Origin: Candidatus Hadersleviella danica
GTDB taxonomy: Bacteria > Chloroflexota > Anaerolineae > Promineifilales > Promineifilaceae
Length of the DNA stretch: 32,049 nucleotides
NCBI GenBank assembly: GCA_016711405.1
Contig: JADJSZ010000058.1
Coordinates: 1 to 32,049 of the forward strand
Reading direction: 5' to 3'
The position numbers and the translations under genes are program-made. Numbering within the stretch: position 1 is the stretch's first letter; each line of letters opens with the position of its first letter. Shown here piece after piece: positions 15,440 to 24,335 of this stretch. Under the pieces are notes generated by a model. That model was not told the origin of the DNA. It saw nothing but the letters and a program-made list of their open reading frames with translations, and did not search any database.

Positions 15440-16617
15440 CTAATAAATCGGCAAACTCGGGTCAACTTCCCGCGCCCACTGGTTAATCCCCCCATCCAAA
15501 TTCGACAACTTGTGGAACCCCAACGGGATGAGCTGGCGGATAATATCCGCGCTACGGCCGCCTGTTCTGCACTGCACCACCATCTCCACACTCGGGTCAA
15601 GCTCCCCGACTCGCGCCACCACCTCCCCCTTGGGAATCAGAAACGCGCCCAAATCGGCCAAATTGGAGATATTCCACTCGTGCGGCTCGCGCACATCCAA
15701 AATCACCAGCTTTTCCCCCGCATCCAGCCGCGCCTTTAGCTCCAGCGGGGTCAGTTGGCGCACTTCGTTTACATTGGTTTCAACAGGTTGGGTAGACACA
15801 AATTCACTCCTATCGTGGGCGGGCATGCCGCAAAATTGTTCGTAATCAATCGGTTCGGTAATGGTCGGGTGGTTGCCGCAGACGGGGCAGTTGGGGTTTT
15901 TACGCACTTTGAGCGTCGTAAAATCCATCGCCAGCGCATCGAAAATGAGCAAACGGCCGACCAGCGGCTCCCCAATGCCCAATAATACCTTAATGGCCTC
16001 GGTGGCCTGCAACGTGCCCACCGTGCCGGGCAACACCCCCAACACCCCCTCGGCGCAGGAGGGAACCAGCCCCGGTGGGGGTGGCTCGGGGTAAAGGCAA
16101 CGGTAGCAGGGCCGTCTTGATGGGCAAACACGGACACCTGCCCCTCAAAGCGGAAGATGCTTCCATAAGCGTTTGGCTTGCCCAGCAGAACGCACACATC
16201 GTTGACCAGATAGCGGGTGGGGAAGTTGTCCGTGCCGTCTATGAGGATGTCATACGGCCGGGCAATCTCCAGCGCATTGGCCGAGGTGAAGGGCACTTCG
16301 TACAAATCCACCTGCACATGCGGGTTGATGTCCAAAATGCGCTCCTTGGCGCTCTCGAGCTTGGGACGGCCGATGTCTTTCGTGCCATGAATGATTTGCC
16401 GTTGCAGATTGGTCACATCCACCACGTCGTAATCCACAAGCCCCAAACGGCCGATGCCCGCCGCCGCCAAATACATGGCCACGGGCGAGCCTAGCCCTCC
16501 CGCACCCACAATCAGGGCACTCGCTTGCTTCAATTTTTCCTGCCCCACCATGCCCACATCGGGCAAAATCAGGTGGCGGCTGTATCGTTGTACTTCGTCG
16601 TGAGAGAGAATGGTCAT
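15440..16617 (-). CDS. moeZ: MoeB/ThiF-type E1 adenylyltransferase with C-terminal rhodanese domain (MoeZ-like), one frameshift
   Basis: Domain 1 is an E1-like adenylyltransferase (VGAGGLGSPVAMYLAAAGIG at about 37, DNFPTRYLVND) that adenylates the C-terminal Gly of a MoaD/ThiS/CysO-type carrier. Zinc-binding pairs are CYRC (after frame correction) and CPVC. Domain 2 is a rhodanese (LVILDVREPHEWN; active-site loop VQCRTGGRSADI) that supplies sulfur to make the thiocarboxylate. The frame breaks near 16109-16111, where GGCCCTGC should probably be GGCCCCTGC. The 1178-bp length becomes a multiple of three with that base, giving 392 residues. It is the last gene of a minus-strand cluster with a CysO-like carrier, JAMM protease and CysM, which points to CysO thiocarboxylation rather than a purely molybdopterin role. 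Confidence 0.9.
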
Positions 16618-16621
16618 GGTT

Positions 16622-16721
16622 ACTCCAAAGTAGATAGAGTGTAGAGATAGAGATAGAGGGGTCTTGGTGGGGCGAGAGAATGGTTTCCCACTAGCGTTTC
16701 CTCTATCTCTATCTCCCGTCT
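16622..16721. repeat. GATAGA/TCTATC hairpin repeat, copy 3
   Basis: Left arm words TAGATAGAG..GTAGAGATAGAGATAGAGG (about 16630-16660) pair with CCTCTATCTCTATCTC (about 16700-16717). The arms are close to those of the elements at 655-752 and 22842-22922, but the loop differs. It fills the gap between the thioredoxin gene and moeZ. Confidence 0.75.
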
Positions 16722-17117
16722 CTATCTTGCGCCTTCCAATTGGCGCACCAACTGGTGCGGGTAAGTCAGGCCGTTGTTGATGTGACGGACAGTGCCACGG
16801 CCGTCCAAAATAATCGTCGTTGGCAGAGAGAAGACGGCGTAACGAGCGGCCGTCTCCCGCTCTTGCTCCGCGTCCACCGTCTGCACCGTAGGGGGATTAT
16901 GCCCTAAATTGGCCAAAGCTTCCGCTACAAAACGGCCTTGCGTGGGGCAAGATGGGCACGAATCGGCCCGAAAATAGAGCAAGGTGGGGCGATTATCGGC
17001 CGCGACAGACACGGCCGCTTGCGCCACCCGCCGCCCCTGCCACCACCGAAGGGCAGTACACAGGGCAACGGCCGTGGCGGCGAGGATGAGGGTGAGGAGG
17101 AGGCGTTCGAGAATCAT
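16722..17117 (-). CDS. Membrane-anchored thioredoxin-like protein
   Basis: This 131-residue protein has an N-terminal membrane anchor (about 5-25, RLLLTLILAATAVALCTALR) followed by a thioredoxin fold with CPSC active site (C54 and C57, in ADSCPSCPTQ) and a cis-Pro segment (VFSLPTTIILDGRG). Orientation of the fold, cytoplasmic or external, is not certain. It lies between the carrier/DUF4395 fusion and moeZ, so a role in the redox chemistry of sulfur transfer is likely (inference). The ATG at 17115-17117 is chosen because the longer frame upstream is translated repeat. No clear Shine-Dalgarno is present. Confidence 0.82.
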   Translation of the reverse strand: MILERLLLTLILAATAVALCTALRWWQGRRVAQAAVSVAADNRPTLLYFRADSCPSCPTQGRFVAEALANLGHNPPTVQTVDAEQERETAARYAVFSLPTTIILDGRGTVRHINNGLTYPHQLVRQLEGAR

Positions 17118-17182
17118 AGCAGAGGGGCGGAGGAGCAGAGGAGCAGAGGGGCAATGCCCCCCTCTATCTCTATCGCTTGTCT
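17118..17182. repeat. GAGCAGAGG / TCTATCTC repeat gap
   Basis: Repeated GAGGAGCAGAGG words (about 17121-17150) adjoin a CCCCTCTATCTCTATC run (about 17158-17190). The second run shares words with the GATAGA hairpin family. It separates the fusion gene from the thioredoxin gene. Confidence 0.6.
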
Positions 17183-17875
17183 CTATCTTTTCAACTGGTA
17201 GTACACAAAGCACCCCGCGCAAAAGCCGAGGAAGAAGTTCAGCCCCGCAAGGGTGATGACCAGCCAGACGAGTGCCCAGCCCAACACGGCCGCGCCTCCT
17301 GCCAGAGCGGCCGTGGCCGCCAGCACCACCACCCCGCCAAACCCTTGGGCAAAGCGGTGCGGGGCGGGGTCATCCACCTGCACATCGGGTTTTACCCAGC
17401 CCAGCGGTTTGAGCAGGTGTTGGTAGACCAGCTTGAACAAGCCAAGGGGGGGCACGGCCGTGCCCAACAGCATGACGGCCGCCACAAAAGCCACCACCTG
17501 CCAGCTATCCAGCACAAAAGCCAGCCCCAACAACACCATGATAAACGCCTGATTGGTGCGCAGGGCGGCATGGTCAACTTGGCCGGGCACGGCTTTTGCG
17601 CCACCCGCTCCCCCCGCAATGGAGGGCACAATCATCACTTTGTCCCCCTCCGCCAGTGGGGTTTCGGCTCCTTGCAAGTTGCGGATGTCTTCTTGATTGA
17701 CATACACATTGACAAAACTGCGGAGCGTGTCGCCCTCAAACAAGTGCTGGCGCAACTCGGGGTACTGCGTCGTCAAATGAGCCAGTGCTGTGCCGATGGT
17801 CGCGCCATCAACCACAACACTGGTTTGGCCGCCAACATACGGCCGTAACGGGGTAGGAATGCGAATGGTAGACAT
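17183..17875 (-). CDS. MoaD/CysO-like ubiquitin-fold sulfur carrier fused to a DUF4395-like membrane domain
   Basis: Residues 1-89 form a beta-grasp sulfur carrier (TIRIPTPLRPYVGGQ, FVNVYVNQEDIRNLQG, EGDKVMIVPSIAGG) with the family's terminal Gly-Gly at 88-89. The frame does not stop there. It continues AGGAKAVPGQVDHAALRTNQ into about 130 residues with four hydrophobic segments, resembling DUF4395, ending FLGFCAGCFVYYQLKR with a CxxC. A free C-terminal Gly is needed for adenylation and thiocarboxylation, so the fusion must be cut after Gly-Gly or work in an unusual way. A JAMM protease gene lies directly upstream and an E1 (moeZ) downstream. The DNA is open without any frameshift. ATG at 17873-17875; weak Shine-Dalgarno. 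Confidence 0.85.
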   Translation of the reverse strand: MSTIRIPTPLRPYVGGQTSVVVDGATIGTALAHLTTQYPELRQHLFEGDTLRSFVNVYVNQEDIRNLQGAETPLAEGDKVMIVPSIAGGAGGAKAVPGQVDHAALRTNQAFIMVLLGLAFVLDSWQVVAFVAAVMLLGTAVPPLGLFKLVYQHLLKPLGWVKPDVQVDDPAPHRFAQGFGGVVVLAATAALAGGAAVLGWALVWLVITLAGLNFFLGFCAGCFVYYQLKR

Positions 17876-17961
17876 AAGATTGGTTCGTAGTAACGGCTTT
17901 AGCCGTGTTTTTGATTGCGGAATGGGGAATGCGGATTGCGGAATGAACTAACCACTAACCA
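17876..17961. repeat. Repeat gap: AACGGCTTTAGCCGTG, GATTGCGGAAT and CTAACCACTA words
   Basis: A short inverted repeat (AACGGCTTTAGCCGTGTT, about 17891-17908) is followed by GATTGCGGAATGGGGAATGC words and a TAACCACTAACCACTAGCCA run that reaches the end of the JAMM gene. The same words occur at 4680-4720 and 4177-4208. Confidence 0.6.
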
Positions 17962-18393
17962 CTAGCCACTAACCACCACTTCCTCCTCCACAAAACTGCC
18001 CCTATCGGCCGCCAACTGCCACGATTGGCTCGTGGTGGGCACGCCGTGGGCGATTTGGGTGATGAGGTAGGAGTAGCCGGGCCAACTCGCCCACGCCAAA
18101 TCGCGGGGCGAAGCGACGGGCGGGTGGTCGGGGTGGCTGTGGAAAATGCCAATAACATCGAGGTCAGCCTCGGCCGCTTCCAGCTCCACCCGTTGCCAGT
18201 CGGCAGGGTCAATTAGGAAGCGCACAGGCTTTTCAGCCTCGTTTGGCCACACATTGGGCAAGGGGCGGATGGCGTGGACGGTGTTACGGCCGTTTTCGGC
18301 CAATCCCACCAGCAAACCACACCCTTCCAGCGGGTAACTCGCCGCGCCATGCGCCTTAATCTGTTCGTGGAGGTGTTCGGGCAAAATTAACAT
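17962..18393 (-). CDS. JAMM metalloprotease (Mec-like)
   Basis: This 143-residue Mov34/MPN/JAMM zinc protease is compact like mycobacterial Mec, which releases cysteine from the CysO-Cys adduct. The full metal-binding signature is present: E23 (in PLEGCGLLVG), H85 and H87 (GIFHSHPDHP), S95 and D98 (SPRDL), with the canonical H-x-H-x7-S-x2-D spacing. It lies between cysM and the carrier-fusion gene, the context known for Mec. Here it might also trim the carrier from its membrane fusion (inference). The ATG at 18391-18393 directly adjoins an AGTGCTGAGTG repeat, with no Shine-Dalgarno; the longer frame upstream is repeat. Confidence 0.92.
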   Translation of the reverse strand: MLILPEHLHEQIKAHGAASYPLEGCGLLVGLAENGRNTVHAIRPLPNVWPNEAEKPVRFLIDPADWQRVELEAAEADLDVIGIFHSHPDHPPVASPRDLAWASWPGYSYLITQIAHGVPTTSQSWQLAADRGSFVEEEVVVSG

Positions 18394-18467
18394 GGGAGTG
18401 CTGAGTGTTGAGTGCTGAGTGCTGAGTGCCCTACTCAGCACTCAGCACTTCGCACTCAGCACTTGCT
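18394..18467. repeat. AGTGCTG / CAGCACT hairpin repeat
   Basis: The left arm is four AGTGCTG or AGTGTTG words (about 18396-18428) and the right arm is four CAGCACT or CGCACTC words (about 18437-18464). It fills the gap between cysM and the JAMM gene and folds into a strong stem. Confidence 0.85.
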
Positions 18468-19424
18468 CTACTGAGTCCAAAAGCGTTCGCTGAGGTACTT
18501 AAAGCCGTTGTCGGGCAGAACGGTCACGACCATGCCGTTGTGCAAATCGCGGGCAACGTGGATGGCCCCGACGAGGGAAGCGGCCGAGGAGACCCCCACA
18601 AACAGCCCTTCATGCCGCGCCAACTGCCGCGCCATCTCATACGCTTCTTCGGTGTGGATTTCGATGCGGCCGTCCCCCACCACCTCATCATAAATGCCCG
18701 GCTTGATGGCTGTGGGCATGTGCTTCCACCCCTCGAGGCCGTTAAACGGGCTGTCGGGCATGGAGGCGATGGCCACGATGTTGGGATTGTATTGCTTGAG
18801 GCGGCGGGTTGTGCCCATGAACGTTCCGCTCGTGCCCAAACCAGTCGAGAAATGGGTGACACGGCCGTGGGTTTGCGCCCAAATTTCCACGGCCGTGCCG
18901 TGATAATGCGCCTGCCAGTTGGCGGGATTGTTGTACTGATTGGCGTAAAACAGGGTGGGGTCTTCCTCCGCCAGCCGCCGCGCCTCCACAATCGCCCCAT
19001 CCGAACCCTCCAGTGGGTCGGTCAGGATAAGTTCGGCGCCATAAGCACGCAAGATGGACACCCGTTCAGGGCTGGCGTTGGCGGGCAAGGCCAGCTTGAC
19101 CTTGTACCCTCGCGCCGCGCCCAACATGGCATAGGCAATGCCCATGTTGCCCGAGGTCGAATCGAGCAAAGTCATGCCGGGGCGCAAATGGCCCGCCCGC
19201 TCGGCCGCTTGAATAATGCTCAAAGCGGGGCGGTCTTTGACAGAGCCGCTGGGGTTGAACCATTCCGCTTTGGCGTATAGCTCGACATTGCGGGCAAGAC
19301 CCAGCCGCTCCGCCGTGCGTTGTAAGTTGAGGAGGGGGGTGTGGCCGACTTGGTCGGCGATGCTGGTGGGGGCGGGTGCGGCCGTGCGACGGCCGTGCTG
19401 AGGAGTAATGGCAGGTGAAAGCAT
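18468..19424 (-). CDS. cysM: Cysteine synthase, CysM type
   Basis: This 318-residue fold-type II PLP enzyme makes cysteine from an activated serine and a sulfide donor. The PLP lysine is K63 in NPSGSVKDRPAL, followed by the LDSTSGNMGIAYAM substrate loop and the phosphate-binding GLGTSGTFMGT. The last resembles the mycobacterial CysM type more than CysK. Its position at the head of a cluster with a JAMM protease, a CysO-like carrier and MoeZ suggests that the sulfur donor is the carrier thiocarboxylate, as in mycobacteria, possibly with O-phosphoserine (inference). I chose the ATG at 19422-19424; the TTG 15 bases upstream is also possible. Confidence 0.92.
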   Translation of the reverse strand: MLSPAITPQHGRRTAAPAPTSIADQVGHTPLLNLQRTAERLGLARNVELYAKAEWFNPSGSVKDRPALSIIQAAERAGHLRPGMTLLDSTSGNMGIAYAMLGAARGYKVKLALPANASPERVSILRAYGAELILTDPLEGSDGAIVEARRLAEEDPTLFYANQYNNPANWQAHYHGTAVEIWAQTHGRVTHFSTGLGTSGTFMGTTRRLKQYNPNIVAIASMPDSPFNGLEGWKHMPTAIKPGIYDEVVGDGRIEIHTEEAYEMARQLARHEGLFVGVSSAASLVGAIHVARDLHNGMVVTVLPDNGFKYLSERFWTQ

Positions 19425-19449
19425 ATACAGTTTTCCCAAACAATTTTCG

Positions 19450-19531
19450 GTAGGGGCATGGCCTTGTGCCTGCCCTATCCAGATCTATCTACACAACCTG
19501 TCAGCAGGTCAACCACAAGGGTTGCCCCTAC
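19450..19531. repeat. GTAGGGGCA..TTGTG inverted repeat
   Basis: The left arm (19450-19468) and right arm (19514-19531) are imperfect inverted copies of GTAGGGGCAACCCTTGTG. A smaller ACCTGTCAGCAGGT stem lies inside. Elements of this wording are common intergenic palindromes in cyanobacteria and Chloroflexota. Confidence 0.75.
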
Positions 19532-19615
19532 GGTTATAGACAACAAAAAACGATAGCCTGAGCCAATCCTGTGGGCGGGGGGATGTTGCCCGCCGCACGT
19601 TTTTGCAACAAAAAC

Positions 19616-19703
19616 GCGAGGGTGGTCGCTACCGTTCGTTTACCGTCTCATGGGTTGTGGGGTTTGGGAAAATCGAGAAAACGAACGGTGCTAGTACCCT
19701 CGC
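19616..19703. repeat. 26-bp imperfect inverted repeat with 37-bp loop
   Basis: The left arm (19616-19641) begins GCGAGGGT and ends ACCGTTCGTTT. The right arm (about 19679-19703) is its inverse with a few changes. It does not share words with the other hairpins and could be a solitary miniature element. Confidence 0.7.
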
Positions 19704-19734
19704 TTTCTACATGTACAAATCTGCATACACACCT

Positions 19735-19850
19735 CAGGGGGGAGTTATTGGTTACTGGGTTATTCGTTATTGGGTTGTTGGTTATTGGATAGTAACCAGT
19801 AACCATTAACGCTTCCTAACGAATAACCAGTATAGAAACCCCCCTTGGGG
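19735..19850. repeat. GGTTATTCGTTA / TAACGAATAACC hairpin repeat
   Basis: GTTATTGG, GTTACTGG and GTTATTCG words (about 19743-19790) are followed by AGTAACCAGTAACC and CCTAACGAATAACCAG (about 19793-19832). The outer flanks GGGGGGAG and CCCCCCTT extend the stem. The same words occur at 27905-27990 and 28270-28348. Confidence 0.8.
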
Positions 19851-20026
19851 CTGTCAAGACTTCGGCCGTGCCACTTATAGGAATCAGAGAAAGGGGGGCG
19901 TGTCACGCAAGCGATAAACGGGTAGCCTGTAATGCACATCACAAACCAGAAGGGGTGAGCGGTCTACACTGAACCTATGTGTCCCAATAGGACTTTAGTC
20001 CTGTAAGCCAATCAAGGAGAAAGGCA

Positions 20027-22840
20027 ATGAACCGCAAAACCATTTTACTCTTCCTGTTATTGTGGGTAGGAGCCACGGCCGCATGGGGAACACCCCCCAC
20101 CACGGCCGTGCCGCTTGCCCCCACACTCGAGGTCAGCCAAACGGCCGTCTTCCCCGGTGCTGTGCTCACCCTGACGGGGGCAGGCTATACGCCGGGCGAC
20201 TATGCAGGTACTGTGCGTTGGGATGGGGCCGATGTGGAGAGCTTTCTCATCGAAGCTGGGGGCAGTTTCGAGCGCATCTTCTTCGTACCAGCCACGGCCG
20301 CTTTCGGCGACCACGTTCTCACCGTTTGCGCCCAATATCCCTGTGCCATAGGGGCTTTGAGCAAAGCGCCAGCGTGACCATCACCGTGCAAGACCCTCAC
20401 ACAGCTTATATGCCCCTGATTAACGGCGGGCTGGGCACGGAGCCACCCCCCTTTACGCACATCGTAGACCCAACGGTCGAGCCGTTGGACATTGTTTTGC
20501 CCGAGTTGGGTGGCCAACCACGGCCGTTGGCGGCCGTGGCCGACCCGCGTGGCAACGTGGCCACCTATGTCGCCAATGAACTCGTCGTGCAAACCGACGA
20601 CACGGCCGCCCTAAACGCCCTCCTCGCCCAATACGGCGGCACAGTCTTGCTAGAGATTGACCCAGCCACGGCCGACATCACCGATTTGCCCAAGCTCCAT
20701 CTGGTGCGGCTGGATACGAGCACGGCCGATTTAAGCCAACTGACGGCCGACCTCGCCGCCCTAAACGCCACCACCGAGACTGTCGCCTCGGGTTTGCACC
20801 GCTTTTCGAGCGAAGACGGCTTGGAATTGCTGGCTGTGGCTGGTCACGAAGCCACGGAAGGGTTGTCCATCGGCCTCAATTGGGTGACCGAAAGCGATGT
20901 GGTTCCCGCCAACAGTTTTGAGGCCAATACAGGCATCAGTTGGGGGGGCATTCCCTACAACAGCAACGCCTACAACTGGCATTTCCTCAATCGCGGTTCC
21001 ATTCAAGATATTGGCACGGCCGAGGCGTGGAATGTGTTGTATTACGGCGGCCGTTGGGCCAACCGCGTCAAACTGGCTGTTCTCGATGGCGGCTTTGCCC
21101 CCAACGCCGATTTCACCTCAGCCACCTATCTCAATGTCTTCCCCTTCCCGCCCGAAAATGTGCGCGACATTGAAGGCAATTGGCACGGCACCACATGTCT
21201 ACCACACGGCAATGGCGCGTTCGGGCAACAACTTTGGCGTGGCCGGTGTCGCCCATACCATTGGCGAGCCGATTTTGGTCTACACCAGCTACGACTATTT
21301 TGTCTCTATCGCTTCGGTGACTTTGGCGCGGGCGGCCGGGGCGAAAATTATCAACATGAGCTACAGCGCGGATGTGCCCGCCGCTTTTTCGTGGACGGTG
21401 TTGCCGTTTGAACTGACCACGGCCGCTATCCGCGCCAGCGGGGCGTTGCTCTTCGCTTCGGCGGGCAACAGCAACCGCAACGTAGACGGCCGCGATTGCT
21501 TTATCGTCTGCTGGGAACACACCCTCCACACCCCCTGCGAAAATGTGGGGGTGATTTGTGTGGGTGGCCTCGATTGGAACAGCCGCAACCGTGCCGACTA
21601 TGGAGAAGGTTCTGGCTCCAATTGGGGAAGCCGCAGTGGCGTTCATATCTTTGCCCCTTACCTCTATTACCGTGGCCCCGACCCCGACAATTTGGGCATG
21701 GGAAGCAATGCAGGAGTGATTGCGGGGACGAGCTTTTCATCGCCCTACACGGCCGCTGTGGCCGCGCTCATCTGGGCGGCCGATCCTGCCCTCTCGGCCA
21801 ACCAAGTGTGGCAGATTATGCGCGACACGGCGCACCTGAGTGATGACCCCACCGTGCCGCGTTATGTCAATGCGTATGCGGCCGTGCGCCAAGCCCTCGG
21901 AACGGGCGGAACGATTATTGTCGAAAGCCCCGCTGATGGCTCCAGCTATCAACTCGGCTTGCCCATCTCCTTCCTCGCCACCATTGGCTATGTGACCAAC
22001 GGCACAGCTCCTGTCAATGTCAACTGGACTTCCAGCCTCAATGGCTTGCTCCACACCGATTCGTTTAACCCCGGTGCTGGTGTCCATGACCTTGATTCCC
22101 AATTTAACCGCAATAATTTGGCCGTGGGAACCCACGCCATCACTGTGCAAGCGACGGGTGGTTTTAATGCCACGCGCACCTTTACCGTGAATGTGCTAAA
22201 CACGCCCCCCGTGGCGAACATCACCAACCCCAGCACGGGGGCAAGCGTGTGCGAAGGGGAAGAGGTGGTTTTGAGCGGTACAGGAACCGATATTAACCAA
22301 CCCAGTGGTTTGCCCAACAGCGCCTTTGGCTGGTATTCCAATCTCAATGATTATCTGGGCCCCAACCCCACCCTCATCACCTCATCACTTAATGTGGGTT
22401 TACACACCCTCACCTTGCGCGTAACCGATAACCAAGGGGTGTTTGATGAGGACAGCATCTCCCTGACGGTGTTGGCCGATACCAACCCCGCTTGTGTGAA
22501 CAATGCCCCCACCGCCCAAATTACCTCGCCTGCCAATGGGTATAGCGAATATGCCAATGCCAGTGATGGCACAGGGTGGTATCTCTCGGTGAATTTTGTG
22601 GGGCAGGTGGGGGATGCGGAAACGCCGATTGGGGATTTGGTGGTGACGTGGGAATCGAGTAGCACGGCCGCTTTTGGCACTGTCAATGTCAACCCCGCCA
22701 CAGGTGTAACCACTGTAACCGCCAGATTGTACGCCGATGGTGGCGAAGTCTCTACCCCGCACACCATCACCCTAACGGTGGATGATGGCGACCGCACCAC
22801 CACCCACACCATTGTGGTGCATGTGTTGCAATTAATCTAG
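20027..22840 (+). CDS. Secreted subtilisin-like serine protease with PKD/Ig-like repeats, two frameshifts
   Basis: This is an S8-family protease of about 937 residues, exported (signal MNRKTILLFLLLWVGATAAW). After a beta-rich prodomain and a YMPLINGG segment, the catalytic residues are Asp in AVLDGGF (codon 21085-21087), His in WHGTHV (21184-21186) and Ser in AGTSFSSPYTAA (21731-21733), with the oxyanion Asn in FASAGNSN. The C-terminal third has three PKD/Ig-like modules (ESPADGSSYQLG; PPVANITNPSTG; APTAQITSPANG). The frame breaks near 20345 and again at about 21190, where one extra base turns HGTHV into HGTTC. The total length, 2814 bp, is a multiple of three, so the two indels cancel. AAGGAG precedes the ATG. 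It ends near the cell surface but lacks the YLPLV tail. Confidence 0.88.
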
Positions 22841-22841
22841 A

Positions 22842-22922
22842 TAGAGATGGGAGATAGAGATAGAGGGGAACATGGTTGTTTCGTCCATTAAGAGTCCCTC
22901 TATCTCTATCTCTACCCTCTAT
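22842..22922. repeat. GATAGA/TCTATC hairpin repeat, copy 2
   Basis: Arms and loop match those at 655-752, including the loop GGGGAACATGGTTGTT. It lies between the convergent subtilase and glycosyltransferase genes and may end transcription from both. Confidence 0.85.
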
Positions 22923-24130
22923 CTACCTCGGTAAACCTTCTCAAAGCGGGGCACGACTTGCCGCCAATCGCATTGGCGGGCAAAGAGACGCGCCGTTTGG
23001 CCGAGTTTTTGCGCCCCCTCGGGATTATTCAGCAGGCTGAGGGCGTATTGGGCGAACCACTCGGGTTCATCCGCCAAAAAGGCTTGCTTGCCCTGTTCCA
23101 CAGCAAACCCCTCCGCACCGACATAAGTGCTGACAATGGGTTTGCTGGCCGCGCACGCCTCTAAAAATTTCAGCCGCGTGCCACTGCCCATCCGCAAGGG
23201 CAGGATGACCACACGGGCGGCGGCCAAATAAGGTTCTACGCTTTCCACCATGCCCGTGATGGTCACGTTGGGCATTTCGCCAAGGGTGCGCAGACGGCCG
23301 GTGGGCTTTTGCCCCACAATGGCCAACGTCGTTTGCGGCCGTTTGGCAATAATTTGGGGCCAAATCTCTTCTAAAAACCACGTCATGCCATCCACATTGG
23401 GGCGATAATCCATTTTGCCCACAAAGAGCAAATCAGAGGCGAAGCGCGGGTCTATGGTGAGATTTTCGTATTCGGTTGTGTCAATGCAGTTGGGGATGAC
23501 CGTCGGCCGTAGGCGGGGCAGTTGGGCTTGCAGATGGCGTGCATCCGCCTCGCTGACCACCGTCACCGCATCGGCCGCTTGGCAGGCCCAATCCTCATAG
23601 GCGCTAAGTTTGACCACTTGGATGGCCGAGTAACCAGCGGCCAGCCAGCGGCGTGGCTCTTGCCAATCGGTGGCGAGGGTGCGCCGCTGTAGCTCCGTTT
23701 CGGCGTTGTGGTTGTCGAAAATAATCTTGGTGGTGGGGCTGTGTTGGCGAATGAGGGGGATGGTGTGCGCCAGTTCTAAACCCTCGATTTGGACGATGTC
23801 AAACGGCCGTTCTTGCAACAGCCCCACCAGTTGCGCTTCGTAATCGGCACTGGCCAACCGAAACGCCATGTCGGGGCGGGTACTGGTGAACAAACTGCGC
23901 AGGCGCATGGCGGTGGTGCGTTCGGGCACGGCCGAGTAATACATCCCCCCCGCACACACCTCCAACAACGGCGCAATCTCTCCCACATCCACCTTTTGCT
24001 GGCTCTCGCGGAAACTGAGCAAAGTCACATCGTGCCGCTCCGACAGGCCGCGAATGATGTAGTAATTCCGCAAACTCGCCCCTTGGCGGGGTGGGTAGGG
24101 GATTTGGGGGGTGAGGAGGAGGAGGTGCAT
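22919..24130 (-). CDS. Glycosyltransferase family 4 (group 1)
   Basis: This 403-residue GT-B fold glycosyltransferase has an N-terminal domain starting MHLLLLTPQIPYPPRQGASL with the glycine/arginine loop typical of sugar transferases that work on surface glycans. The C-terminal nucleotide-sugar domain has DLLFVGKMDYRPNVDGM, PLRMGSGTRLKFLEACAASK and YVGAEGF, with an E-x7-E-like pair. The donor and acceptor are unknown. The ATG at 24128-24130 is preferred; the open frame to 24214 is repeat DNA, and no Shine-Dalgarno is visible. The gene is flanked by hairpin repeats on both sides. Confidence 0.9.
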   Translation of the reverse strand: MHLLLLTPQIPYPPRQGASLRNYYIIRGLSERHDVTLLSFRESQQKVDVGEIAPLLEVCAGGMYYSAVPERTTAMRLRSLFTSTRPDMAFRLASADYEAQLVGLLQERPFDIVQIEGLELAHTIPLIRQHSPTTKIIFDNHNAETELQRRTLATDWQEPRRWLAAGYSAIQVVKLSAYEDWACQAADAVTVVSEADARHLQAQLPRLRPTVIPNCIDTTEYENLTIDPRFASDLLFVGKMDYRPNVDGMTWFLEEIWPQIIAKRPQTTLAIVGQKPTGRLRTLGEMPNVTITGMVESVEPYLAAARVVILPLRMGSGTRLKFLEACAASKPIVSTYVGAEGFAVEQGKQAFLADEPEWFAQYALSLLNNPEGAQKLGQTARLFARQCDWRQVVPRFEKVYRGR

Positions 24131-24215
24131 GGATTGCGGATTGCGGAATGGGGATTGCGGAATGAAAGGCGACTGACCGACTAACCGACTGAGAGACTGA
24201 AAGACTCTTTTCACG
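24131..24215. repeat. GATTGCGGAAT and GACTGACCGACT repeat run
   Basis: Two or three ATTGCGGAATG words (about 24132-24165) are followed by GACTGACCGACTAACCGACT words (about 24168-24205). It lies directly upstream of the glycosyltransferase start. Confidence 0.6.
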
Positions 24216-24335
24216 CCTTCTTCACAGCCATGTAAGCGACGCAGTAAGTGGGCGGGCGCATACTCAACTGTATCTTAGGTTACCCCTCATTTGCACGACA
24301 ACATACAAAAACATAACCTAAAGGAGAACGAAGAG

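Larger units (their letters stand above)
19425..20026. other. 602-bp divergent region with three inverted-repeat elements
   Basis: No gene is seen. From left to right it has a GTAGGGGCAWSSCYTTGTG inverted repeat (19450-19531), a 26-bp imperfect inverted repeat (19616-19703), and an AACCAGTAACC/GGTTATTCG hairpin (19735-19850). It then has about 170 bp of ordinary sequence leading to the subtilase gene, with AAGGAG seven bases before its ATG. A GGACTTTAGTCC palindrome lies at 19990-20001. Confidence 0.7.

Noticed and set aside
15159..15443. Plus-strand gene of 94 codons
   Set aside because: It runs through the moeZ terminator and into moeZ, with no ribosome-binding site and no recognisable protein.
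15440..16617. Purely molybdopterin or thiamin role for the E1 gene
   Set aside because: No moa, moe or thi genes are adjacent, while cysM, a JAMM protease and a CysO-like carrier are.
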